12,111 bases of DNA from Candidatus Mesolinea sp. UBA5823 (GTDB lineage: Bacteria > Chloroflexota > Anaerolineae > Anaerolineales > Anaerolineaceae): contig DICP01000082.1 in assembly GCA_002417685.1 (NCBI GenBank), positions 6,545 through 18,655 on the forward strand, given 5' to 3'. Below are positions 6,484 to 12,111 of this stretch, piece by piece (the first letter of the stretch is position 1; the number at the start of each line of letters is the position of its first letter). The notes under the pieces were generated by a model. It made no database searches. It saw only the letters and a list, made by a program, of their open reading frames with translations, and was not told the origin of the DNA. The translations under genes were made by a program, and so were the position numbers.

Positions 6484-7287
6484 TTAGTTCTTCTCTCTTT
6501 TTGCCTTCATTAAATTTTTCACTTTTTGCAGGTCAACTTTTTTATCCGCTACACTCTCAACTTTTACACTTGTTGCGACAAAACAACCATCGACAATATT
6601 TAAAATATCCCCAATATTTTCTACATTGACACCAGTGTTTGCGATAACAGTAAAATCACCGACGGCTTGTTTGACTTCTTTCAATTGATCTAATTCCGCG
6701 TTGATTCCAGCCATAATACCTGAAACGCAAATCCCATCGATAAGAGCACTCTTACTAACTGTTTTTGCTCTCAAAGCGAGCGGCCTGTCATCAAGGCTGT
6801 ATGAAAATTCAGGCACAAGATTGGCAAATAATTTAACGCGTTGTGCGCCAATTTTTCTTCGGTAAGCTAAAAGTGCTTCTATATCGGTTTCATATAAACC
6901 TAAGTCCCCACAGTATACACCAACTAATATACCACGTATAAATGAGGCATTAGTTGCTAATGCAACAGCTAGAGCAGCTTGAGGATCCCATTGAATATCA
7001 ACTCCAAATGGAACAAGTTTCTTTTGAATAACCTCATTGATTATCATCGTCATTACAGAAACAATATGAGGATCGACATGTTTTGAATAGGGTTTGTCAT
7101 ATTCATTACAAAAAATTACGGCATCAATACCGCCGTCTAATAACGCTTCATAATCTGCTTTGGCCTTTTCCACTATTTTATAAATACCTTGGTGTGAGTT
7201 ATATAGCTCAGTTCCAGGCAAAGCATCAAGCTGAACCACTCCGATAACGGGTTTATTTATAATAGAATAATCATTTGTATTATTCAT
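6484..7287 (-). CDS. BtpA/SgcQ-family protein, copy 1 (divergent)
   Basis: This 267-residue protein belongs to the BtpA family (PF03437), predicted to fold as a TIM barrel. Family blocks in order: Ala22-Leu-Pro-Gly25, Asn61-Glu62, Pro93-Phe-Gly-Val-Asp-Ile-Gln-Trp-Asp-Pro102, Cys187-Val-Ser-Gly190 with Ala-Gly at 193-194, Asn217-Thr-Gly-Val-Asn221, and Asp233-Gly-Cys-Phe-Val-Ala-Thr-Ser. The late glycine-rich loops resemble phosphate-binding loops of other barrels, which would suit a phosphorylated sugar. It is clearly homologous to the protein at 8482-9282, but has Gln19 where that copy has His18, and an acidic Glu where the other has Pro after the Pro-Gly-Asp/Thr turn. No family reaction is firmly known; SgcQ of the Escherichia coli sgc PTS cluster is a comparable context. 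The start at 7287 has no good Shine-Dalgarno. Confidence 0.87.
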   Translation of the reverse strand: MNNTNDYSIINKPVIGVVQLDALPGTELYNSHQGIYKIVEKAKADYEALLDGGIDAVIFCNEYDKPYSKHVDPHIVSVMTMIINEVIQKKLVPFGVDIQWDPQAALAVALATNASFIRGILVGVYCGDLGLYETDIEALLAYRRKIGAQRVKLFANLVPEFSYSLDDRPLALRAKTVSKSALIDGICVSGIMAGINAELDQLKEVKQAVGDFTVIANTGVNVENIGDILNIVDGCFVATSVKVESVADKKVDLQKVKNLMKAKREKN

Positions 7288-7321
7288 AAGGTTATTTAAC
7301 GCTTTTGTTTGTTCAATGAAT

Positions 7322-7597
7322 TTAGAGATTTAAGGCCTGCTTTAATTTCTGTTTCATCGCCTCTACATCTGTAAAAGATGTCGTCGAGATAATCGTCATC
7401 CCTTCTCGTTTTTCAATTGATTTTGCTAAAAAAGGCGATGTTATACAAACATCAGGTTTCACCCCTTTTAATTGGCCAAGGTCGATGGCTTTAACTTGTG
7501 CATCAATCCCTAATTCTTGTACGGCTTTCTCAACGGTCATTCTCAGAATTAAACTTGATCCCATCCCATTTACGCACACTGTATAAATCCTGAACAT
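7322..7597 (-). CDS. PTS EIIB component, ascorbate/lactose-cellobiose type
   Basis: This small cytoplasmic phosphocarrier (91 residues, full length for a free-standing EIIB of PF02302) passes phosphate from EIIA to the incoming sugar on EIIC. The N-terminal strand leads into Cys8-Val-Asn-Gly-Met-Gly-Ser-Ser, the phosphocysteine loop of UlaB/SgcB-like EIIB, with Cys8 as the phosphorylated residue. A second helix-strand unit with Asp-Val-Cys-Ile-Thr-Ser matches the rest of the Rossmann-like fold. The ATG at 7597 is preceded by AAGGAG (7607-7602). It lies between the DeoR gene and BtpA copy 1, separated from its EIIC partner by two genes, as is common in sgc-like clusters. Confidence 0.92.
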   Translation of the reverse strand: MFRIYTVCVNGMGSSLILRMTVEKAVQELGIDAQVKAIDLGQLKGVKPDVCITSPFLAKSIEKREGMTIISTTSFTDVEAMKQKLKQALNL

Positions 7598-7633
7598 CTT
7601 GCTCCTTTTATCGCATCGAATAAGTGATAGTTA

Positions 7634-8458
7634 TTATTCTAAGTTAGTTTGCTTTTCTAACATTCCTGAATCTGAAGTCGATTCATCATTTTTCGCAATT
7701 AAAACTCTAATTCCTTTGCTTTCGAGTGCGGCAACATCCTCATCGGATATTCCTTCATCAGTAATTATAGTGTCTGCGGATTCGATCGAAGTAAAAAAGG
7801 CATAGCGTGTAACACCAAATTTTGATGAATCTGTTAAGATAATCACTTCTCTTGCGCGTTCTATAAGAGCTCTCTTTACTAAGGTGTCATTCATACTATA
7901 AAGAGTAAATCCCAAGTTTAATGAAACACCCGCTACCCCAATAAAAGCCTTATCCAAGACATATTCATTGATGGTCCTTATTGCATTATGCCCAATGAGT
8001 GACCTGTCAGTTGAAGATACTTCTCCGCCTGTACAAATTAAATTGATGTTTGGAGAATCCATTAATTCATTTACAACTGGAACCGAAGCTGTAATCACGC
8101 TCAAATCCTCGATGTTTTTGATGCAACAAGACATTTCATAAGCGGTGGTGCCGATATCAATTCCAATACAATCTCCAGGGCTGACTAAGGCAGCAGCAGC
8201 TTTACCTATCAATTTCTTTTCAAGGGTCTTTACATTTCTGCGATTTTCAAATAGTGATTCATTACCTACTTTATTATCCAAGATAACTGCCCCACCTCTT
8301 GCACGTTTCAACAACCCTCTTTTTTCTAGATAATCAAGGTCTCTTCGAATTGTCATTTCAGTCATGCCAAATTCTTTGGAGAGATCTTGAATCGATACAT
8401 ATTTTTCTAGGGCGATTTTCTTTAGTATTTGATTTCGTCTCGCTTCGGAAATTACCAT
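7634..8458 (-). CDS. DeoR/GlpR-family transcriptional regulator
   Basis: This is a 274-residue sugar-metabolism regulator, normally a repressor released by a phosphorylated sugar. The N-terminal DeoR helix-turn-helix spans about residues 6-57, with the family signature Met-Thr-Ile-Arg-Arg-Asp-Leu at 35-41 and Arg-Ala-Arg-Gly-Gly-Ala at 52-57. The C-terminal DeoRC domain includes Asp101-Ile-Gly-Thr-Thr105, which fits the phosphate/sugar-binding loop, plus Thr143-Gly-Gly-Glu and Asp210-Ser-Ser-Lys-Phe-Gly. The last 20 or so residues are polar and poorly conserved-looking. The Shine-Dalgarno is weak, and the gene sits mid-operon, so it is probably co-transcribed with what it controls. The perfect inverted repeat at 11554-11579, over the operon promoter, is the likely binding site. 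Confidence 0.93.
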   Translation of the reverse strand: MVISEARRNQILKKIALEKYVSIQDLSKEFGMTEMTIRRDLDYLEKRGLLKRARGGAVILDNKVGNESLFENRRNVKTLEKKLIGKAAAALVSPGDCIGIDIGTTAYEMSCCIKNIEDLSVITASVPVVNELMDSPNINLICTGGEVSSTDRSLIGHNAIRTINEYVLDKAFIGVAGVSLNLGFTLYSMNDTLVKRALIERAREVIILTDSSKFGVTRYAFFTSIESADTIITDEGISDEDVAALESKGIRVLIAKNDESTSDSGMLEKQTNLE

Positions 8459-8481
8459 TTATTTATTACCTAGGATAACCT

Positions 8482-9282
8482 TTACCTTAATTGATTTGCG
8501 ATATCCATGAAATACCTAACTCTGTCATAATCAACAGCATTCTCAAATTTTCCATCTTTCTTAAAATAAGTTCCAACTATACAACCATCTGCTATCTTTA
8601 TCTGTTCTTCCACATTCGAAGGATTAACACCCGTATTAACAAATACGGGTGTATCCTTCACCGCTTTTTTAACTATTTGAAGTGTTTGGTTGTCCGTTGG
8701 AACACCAGCAGTAAGGCCTGAAACGCAGATAGCATCAGGTTTGTTATTAAAAACTGTAGACTTAGCTATATCTGCAATGCTTCGGTTGCTTAGGTATAAG
8801 GCGGATTCTGGGAAAATATTGAATAGAGTGAAAACAGAATCGGCAACAACTTGATGTTTATGACGAGCTGTTTGCCCATAATTGGTGTTCCATAAGCCAT
8901 AATCACTGGCATAAACACCTGTAAAAACCTCTCTCACAAAAGCCGCACTGACTGCTTTGGCTAAATCGAAAGTTTTTATTGGATCCCAAAGAACATCAAC
9001 ACCAAAAGGAATGGTAATGTCTTCCATCAATTCGCCTATAATACGAGCCATAGTTGCGACTGTGATTACCTCAACCTCAGTCAAGTAAGGTAAACTGAAC
9101 TCGTTTGAAAACATGACTGCATCAACCCCACCCTTTATTAATGAACGAAGGTCATTCCTTGCAGATTCAATAATGCTTTTTAGACCTTTTTGATCATCAT
9201 ATAACGGATCACCTGGTAAAGGTTGAAGGTGGCACATACCAATTATGGGTTTATCTATTCCAAACACTTCTTTAACTAACAT
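8482..9282 (-). CDS. BtpA/SgcQ-family protein, copy 2 (canonical motifs)
   Basis: This 266-residue BtpA-family (PF03437) predicted TIM-barrel protein is cytoplasmic, with no signal peptide. Motifs in order: Gly15-Met-Cys-His18-Leu-Gln-Pro-Leu-Pro-Gly24, Asn60-Glu61, Phe93-Gly-Val-Asp-Val-Leu-Trp-Asp-Pro101, Cys186-Val-Ser-Gly-Leu-Thr-Ala-Gly193, Asn216-Thr-Gly-Val-Asn220, and Asp232-Gly-Cys-Ile-Val-Gly-Thr. It keeps the His of the usual family opening, unlike copy 1 at 6484-7287. It begins 14 bases after the EIIC stop; a possible Shine-Dalgarno AAGGTG (9298-9293) overlaps that stop, so the two may be coupled. A strong inverted repeat (8618-8659) lies within the codons for the Asn-Thr-Gly-Val-Asn loop. 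The biochemical role is unknown; the PTS setting implies a phosphorylated sugar or sugar-acid intermediate. Confidence 0.88.
   Translation of the reverse strand: MLVKEVFGIDKPIIGMCHLQPLPGDPLYDDQKGLKSIIESARNDLRSLIKGGVDAVMFSNEFSLPYLTEVEVITVATMARIIGELMEDITIPFGVDVLWDPIKTFDLAKAVSAAFVREVFTGVYASDYGLWNTNYGQTARHKHQVVADSVFTLFNIFPESALYLSNRSIADIAKSTVFNNKPDAICVSGLTAGVPTDNQTLQIVKKAVKDTPVFVNTGVNPSNVEEQIKIADGCIVGTYFKKDGKFENAVDYDRVRYFMDIANQLR
8618..8659. repeat. Long inverted repeat inside BtpA copy 2
   Basis: The outer stem GAAGGAT/ATCCTTC (7 bp), a 2-base one-sided bulge, the inner stem ACACCCGTATT/AATACGGGTGT (11 bp, perfect) and the loop AACA give an 18-bp hairpin in either transcript strand. It covers the codons for Lys-Asp-Thr-Pro-Val to Asn-Pro-Ser. 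In the sense mRNA it is not followed by a U-run, so it is not a simple terminator there. The corresponding codons of the paralogue at 6484-7287 show no comparable repeat. Confidence 0.6.
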
Positions 9283-9296
9283 GAGATTTATTCACC

Positions 9297-10727
9297 TTAT
9301 GCTTTTACCTGTTCAACTTTATTATATTCTTTTGTCTCAAAATTCTTCTTCAAAAGAACACAAGCTATACCGTAGATGACGATCAGAAGTGCGACAAAGA
9401 GCCAAATATTCTTAAGTACATTCATTATGGCAGCGAGTATAGCCATGGTTGAGCCAAAGTCCGTATTACCATAAGTAGCTCCAAGTGTTGCTAAGCCAGA
9501 TAATTTGGTGAAAATTACGCCGCCTAATATCTGAACTAGGCCTACAACTATTCCAGAGATAATCGCGGATTTCTTTCCACCATACTTGAAACCAAAGACA
9601 CCAGCAATACCGCCATCAAAGAACGTGGCAATGATGCCTGGAATCATTAAGATAGGAGATCCGATGATAAGCAGAACTGCAAAACCTAGGAACTCACCTA
9701 TAAATGCACCAAGAAAACCTAAAACAGAAGAAATAGGTGCTAAAGGGAAGAAAACAGGCATATCAAGGGCTGGAACTGCACCTGGTACCACCTTTTCAGA
9801 AATTCCTTTAAATGCTGGAACTAACTCAGCAATCATTATTCTTACGCCAGTCAGCAATACAACGATACCTACAGTAAAGCTACCACCTAATTCAAGTGCA
9901 TATACGATCCAATTAGTGCTTCCAGCAGCTTGCTGTATTAGGTCTTTACCAGATAGAAATGCACCTAATCCAAGCACAATTGTCATGAGCAAAAAAGTAG
10001 CCACAGTAGAATCATTGAAGATTTTTGAAAAAGATCCAGCTCTTGAAACTTGTTCCGCTTCTTCTTCTGTTTCTTCATAGAATTTAGGATTATTATTGTC
10101 ATATTTTCCTAATGCTCTGCCAATTCCCGAACTAATGACTGCAGCAGTTCCAGAAATATGACCTAATGTAAAACTTTCACCTACAAAAGGCTTGGAATAA
10201 TTGTAGACCCAGGCTGGCATTACAGTCCAGAAGATGCCACAGAATAAGCTTGAAGCTACAATCAGCGGGACGCCTTCTACTTTAAAGAACCAGTTTACAA
10301 GCCATACGGTTAGGGTTGCAAAAGCTAACATAGTATGAGCTGTTAAAAATACTACTTTCAGTGGACCAAACCTGGCTAAAAGAATATTGAGGAGAAAACC
10401 AAATAGCATAACTATCGGAACCACACTAATTAAAGTTGGGATGGCTTGGTTGATTGCTGCCATGCCAGCATAATTTTCAGTAACTACACCAGTAATGTTA
10501 AATGCAGTTTTTATCATATCCATTACAGGTCGATAGGCTGACTGTAAAAGTGTGGAACCTTGTTTTAAAATCATCACACCAACAATGGCTTTTACGACAC
10601 CCATGACAACATCAACAGCCTTCTTTTTTTGGAGAATTAAGCCAATCAGGACTACAATGCCCATAACCAACTCTATCTGGCCGGCAATTACTTTAAACAC
10701 ATTCAATATTCCAGTAAAAATGTTCAT
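9297..10727 (-). CDS. PTS EIIC permease, UlaA/SgaT ascorbate-type family
   Basis: This is the membrane channel of the PTS; it carries the substrate across the inner membrane for phosphorylation by EIIB. The 476-residue length is close to Escherichia coli UlaA. About ten to twelve hydrophobic segments are visible, starting near residues 15-32, 38-55, 97-117 and 125-148, with a charged cytoplasmic-looking stretch at about 205-240. Family-like landmarks include Gly189-His190-Ile-Ser-Gly-Thr, Pro319-Ala-Leu-Asp-Met-Pro324, and Phe370-Asp-Gly-Gly-Ile-Ala-Gly-Val-Phe-Gly with Lys-Tyr-Gly-Gly after it. No EIIB or EIIA domain is fused. GGAG (10736-10733) lies five bases before the ATG. The family (PF03611) includes transporters for L-ascorbate and for uncharacterised substrates, and neighbouring genes argue against ascorbate. 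Confidence 0.92.
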   Translation of the reverse strand: MNIFTGILNVFKVIAGQIELVMGIVVLIGLILQKKKAVDVVMGVVKAIVGVMILKQGSTLLQSAYRPVMDMIKTAFNITGVVTENYAGMAAINQAIPTLISVVPIVMLFGFLLNILLARFGPLKVVFLTAHTMLAFATLTVWLVNWFFKVEGVPLIVASSLFCGIFWTVMPAWVYNYSKPFVGESFTLGHISGTAAVISSGIGRALGKYDNNNPKFYEETEEEAEQVSRAGSFSKIFNDSTVATFLLMTIVLGLGAFLSGKDLIQQAAGSTNWIVYALELGGSFTVGIVVLLTGVRIMIAELVPAFKGISEKVVPGAVPALDMPVFFPLAPISSVLGFLGAFIGEFLGFAVLLIIGSPILMIPGIIATFFDGGIAGVFGFKYGGKKSAIISGIVVGLVQILGGVIFTKLSGLATLGATYGNTDFGSTMAILAAIMNVLKNIWLFVALLIVIYGIACVLLKKNFETKEYNKVEQVKA

Positions 10728-10771
10728 ATCTGCTCCATGATAAAAATTTGTATGGCAAAGCCAAAAGTAAA

Positions 10772-11497
10772 TCAGAGATTGTTAATCATATGAACCATAT
10801 CGTTTATCCATTTCTCAATAAATTGTTCTCCTTTCTCAACAGTTGCTTTTGTTGCATCACCAAAAACGCCGCTAACGGCGAAATCTCTCCATGGAATTGG
10901 TCTAACATCAATATCTGGTGGAACTATTGGATATTCACAAACGGCCTGTTCCATGTTTACGTTTTTAGGACATACATAAAGCGCTATTGAAGTCTCAATT
11001 TCACCCGAATGAAATCCAGAACCATTCCAAAGCTCTGATTCCATTAAACCTTCACTATATTCTTTTAGATTCATGTAACTTAGATAATAAACATTTGAAA
11101 ACCCCAACTCATCTTTAAGTTCTCTAACAGCTATTTTGATTGGAGCTACATTTCCCCAGTGACCAGAAAAAAGAATAATATTTTTCGCAAGATTGTTTTC
11201 TAAAGATTTTACAATGTCCTTAATAAAAGATATATAGTTTTTTTCACTTATTGAAATAGTGGCCGGAAAATCTTTTGCTGACCACACTTGTCCATAATTT
11301 AACGGAGGTAATACAAGACTGTTTGTCCTTTTGGCTATCTCTTCCGAGATATATTCAGCAACAAGGCTATCGATATTAAGTGTCATATGATAACCATGCT
11401 GTTCTGTTGATCCTAAGGGCAGTATGACGGCTTTTGCATCTTTAATTCTTTGCTCAGCCTCTTTCCAAGTCATTTCAGATAATAAAACGCTTCTCAA
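10772..11497 (-). CDS. Creatininase-family amidohydrolase
   Basis: This is a cytoplasmic metal-dependent hydrolase of the creatininase family (PF02633), whose members open cyclic or linear amides (creatinine, formamide-type intermediates in riboflavin/F420 synthesis). Counting from the upstream GTG at 11503, the metal-site pattern is complete: Gly-Ser-Thr-Glu34-Gln-His36-Gly, Asp45, Ser-Gly-His115-Trp-Gly-Asn, and His165-Ser-Gly-Glu168-Ile-Glu170-Thr-Ser. The length (about 241 residues) is typical. I place the start at TTG 11497 because AAGGAG (11510-11505) is seven bases from it but only one base from the GTG. It is the first gene after the operon promoter, 44 bases ahead of EIIC. An amidase beside a sugar PTS suggests that the substrate or an intermediate carries an amide or lactam; the real substrate is unknown. 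Confidence 0.88.
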   Translation of the reverse strand: MRSVLLSEMTWKEAEQRIKDAKAVILPLGSTEQHGYHMTLNIDSLVAEYISEEIAKRTNSLVLPPLNYGQVWSAKDFPATISISEKNYISFIKDIVKSLENNLAKNIILFSGHWGNVAPIKIAVRELKDELGFSNVYYLSYMNLKEYSEGLMESELWNGSGFHSGEIETSIALYVCPKNVNMEQAVCEYPIVPPDIDVRPIPWRDFAVSGVFGDATKATVEKGEQFIEKWINDMVHMINNL

Positions 11498-11504
11498 AGC
11501 CACT

Positions 11505-11510
11505 CTCCTT
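11505..11510 (-). promoter_or_regulatory. Ribosome binding site that decides the creatininase-family start
   Basis: Minus-strand AAGGAG is followed by AGTGGCT and then TTG. The seven-base spacing favours the TTG at 11497; the GTG at 11503 would be one base away, too close to be used efficiently. Confidence 0.6.
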
Positions 11511-11538
11511 ATAAAGCATATAGTATTTCTTGAAAAAC

Positions 11539-11567
11539 AGTATAGCGTAAATGTTAGAAAATGTCAA
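11539..11567 (-). promoter_or_regulatory. Consensus sigma-70/A promoter of the PTS operon
   Basis: On the minus strand TTGACA (11567-11562) is perfect, the spacer is exactly 17 bp, and TATACT (11544-11539) matches the -10 in five of six positions. Transcription should start near 11532, giving a leader of roughly 35 bases before the TTG start. Confidence 0.88.
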
Positions 11568-11579
11568 GATATTTTCTAA
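11554..11579. promoter_or_regulatory. Candidate operator for the DeoR-family regulator
   Basis: TTAGAAAAT (11554-11562), an 8-base spacer, then ATTTTCTAA (11571-11579) form a perfect 9-bp inverted repeat. It contains the whole -35 box, so a protein bound here would block RNA polymerase. It is the only such site seen at an operon start in the window. That the DeoR protein at 7634-8458 binds it is inference. Confidence 0.7.
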
Positions 11580-11733
11580 ACTAAGTTGTTTGTTGTTTTA
11601 TTATGTTATCTTAATTCTTGAATCATTATCATAACTGTTAATATAGACGGCATTATTCTTTTATTTGCATCAATTGCAATTAGCTTAATTAAATAGATAA
11701 AACAATATGGAATTTATACTCTGTTTAAGATTT
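11580..11733. other. AT-rich spacer between cinA and the operon promoter
   Basis: This is very AT-rich DNA marking the right edge of the block. No ORF, tRNA, clear terminator for cinA or mobile-element end was found in it. A near-palindrome (AATTAGCTTAATT) is not distinctive in such DNA. Confidence 0.5.
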
Positions 11734-12111
11734 TTATAATTTATTTTTCTTTTCCAAATACTCCAAGAGCATCTTTAGTGCCTTCTCAGCCAGGGCTTCC
11801 TTATTGCCTAGCCGGCTGCCATGCAGCAAAAAGTGGCGGGACCACTCGCCCTCGGCGGTGGCTAAACCCACCCAGCTGGTGCCTACGGGCTTAGCCGGCG
11901 TGGCGCCGCCCGGGCCGGCAATGCAGCTCACCGAGAGGCCAATATCCGTCTTGAGCAATAAGCGCACTCCCCGCGCCATCTCCAGCACAGTCTGGCTGCT
12001 GACCGCGCCATATTTCTGCAAGGTTTCCCACTTCACACCTAGCAGTGAAACCTTGGCGGCATAGGCATACGAAACCACTCCGCCGATGAAGTAATCCGAG
12101 GAGCCGGGCAC
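11734..12111 (-). CDS. cinA: CinA C-terminal domain / nicotinamide-nucleotide amidohydrolase, 3' part
   Basis: The frame is open to the window edge, so the 5' part is missing; the first visible codon (GTG at 12111) is internal. The 125 residues match the CinA C-terminal domain (PF02464, PncC), which deamidates nicotinamide mononucleotide in pyridine-nucleotide recycling. Visible family blocks are Pro-Gly-Ser-Ser, Gly-Gly-Val-Val-Ser-Tyr-Ala with a following Lys, Tyr-Gly-Ala-Val-Ser, Ile-Ala-Gly-Pro-Gly-Gly-Ala-Thr-Pro-Ala-Lys-Pro-Val-Gly-Thr, and a C-terminal helix ending in Lys-rich residues. Whether a CinA N-terminal MoaB-like domain is present cannot be seen, so it could also be a stand-alone pncC. 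GC content is high, like the left backbone. It points toward comEC on the same strand, with the AT-rich block between them. Confidence 0.92.
   Translation of the reverse strand: MPGSSDYFIGGVVSYAYAAKVSLLGVKWETLQKYGAVSSQTVLEMARGVRLLLKTDIGLSVSCIAGPGGATPAKPVGTSWVGLATAEGEWSRHFLLHGSRLGNKEALAEKALKMLLEYLEKKNKL

Larger units (their letters stand above)
4840..11733. other. AT-rich, probably horizontally acquired metabolic island
   Basis: The block is far more AT-rich than both flanks, carries one self-contained PTS operon with its own promoter and regulator, and separates comEC from cinA. The change is sharp at both ends, and third codon positions inside are mostly A or T. No integrase, transposase, terminal inverted repeat or tRNA attachment site is visible, so the acquisition mechanism is unknown. 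The boundaries are approximate. Confidence 0.65.

Noticed and set aside
7643..7661. GTTAG...TTTTCTAAC partial repeat at the end of the DeoR gene, resembling one operator arm
   Set aside because: Only a short part of the 9-bp arm is repeated and the spacing differs; it is too weak to call a second operator.
9586..10080. 164-codon plus-strand open frame opposite the EIIC gene
   Set aside because: It is antisense to a well-conserved membrane protein, rich in Pro, Thr and Lys as the complement of hydrophobic codons, with no independent support.
9297..10727. Naming the transporter as the L-ascorbate permease UlaA
   Set aside because: The family matches, but none of the ascorbate-degrading genes is present and the operon carries different enzymes.
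4831..11733. Insertion sequence, integrase, tRNA attachment site or CRISPR array at or within the AT-rich block
   Set aside because: I looked for transposase-like ORFs, terminal repeats, tRNA-like sequence and regularly spaced repeats and saw none.

Overview
The window suggests a bacterial chromosome with a GC-rich backbone (1-4830 and 11734-12111) interrupted by an AT-rich block (about 4840-11733). Hand counts of single 60-bp rows give about 65% GC at 3421-3480, 35% at 7141-7200 and 77% at 11881-11940. The backbone genes (nucleotidyltransferase-like protein, deoxynucleoside kinase, Rrf2 regulator, ComEC, CinA) would fit a Chloroflexota/Anaerolineae-type bacterium, but this is a low-confidence guess from protein style. 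The AT-rich block looks Firmicutes-like and was probably acquired horizontally.

Layout. 1-864: 3' part of a probable nucleotidyltransferase gene (+). 865-1260: a gene-free stretch that reads as a replication origin. It has three perfect, same-strand DnaA boxes 20-21 bp apart, a fourth perfect box on the other strand, then a DnaA-trio-like tract running into an AT-rich segment. 1276-1908: deoxynucleoside kinase (-). 1960-2409: Rrf2-family Fe-S regulator (-), with a palindrome just upstream that may be its operator. 2488-4830: comEC (-), whose C-terminal metallo-beta-lactamase-like domain has lost the metal motif. 11734-12111: 3' end of cinA (-). Every gene from 1276 to 12111 is on the minus strand.

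The AT-rich block holds one apparent eight-gene operon, read from 11.5 kb down to 5.0 kb: creatininase-family amidohydrolase, PTS EIIC of the UlaA/SgaT type, BtpA/SgcQ-family protein, DeoR regulator, PTS EIIB, a second BtpA/SgcQ-family protein, phosphotriesterase-family lactonase-like hydrolase, PTS EIIA. In front of it is a textbook promoter (TTGACA, 17 bp, TATACT) whose -35 box lies inside a perfect 9-bp inverted repeat, probably the DeoR-protein operator.

Inferred working: EIIA-EIIB-EIIC import and phosphorylate a sugar-acid-like substrate. The phosphotriesterase-family enzyme and the creatininase-family enzyme would open a lactone and/or an amide. The two BtpA/SgcQ TIM-barrel-like proteins would act on a phosphorylated intermediate, and the DeoR protein would sense one. 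None of the usual ascorbate genes (ulaD, ulaE, ulaF, ulaG) is present, so the substrate is probably not ascorbate. This cluster is the best candidate here for an undescribed pathway; the origin-like region is the second main point of interest.
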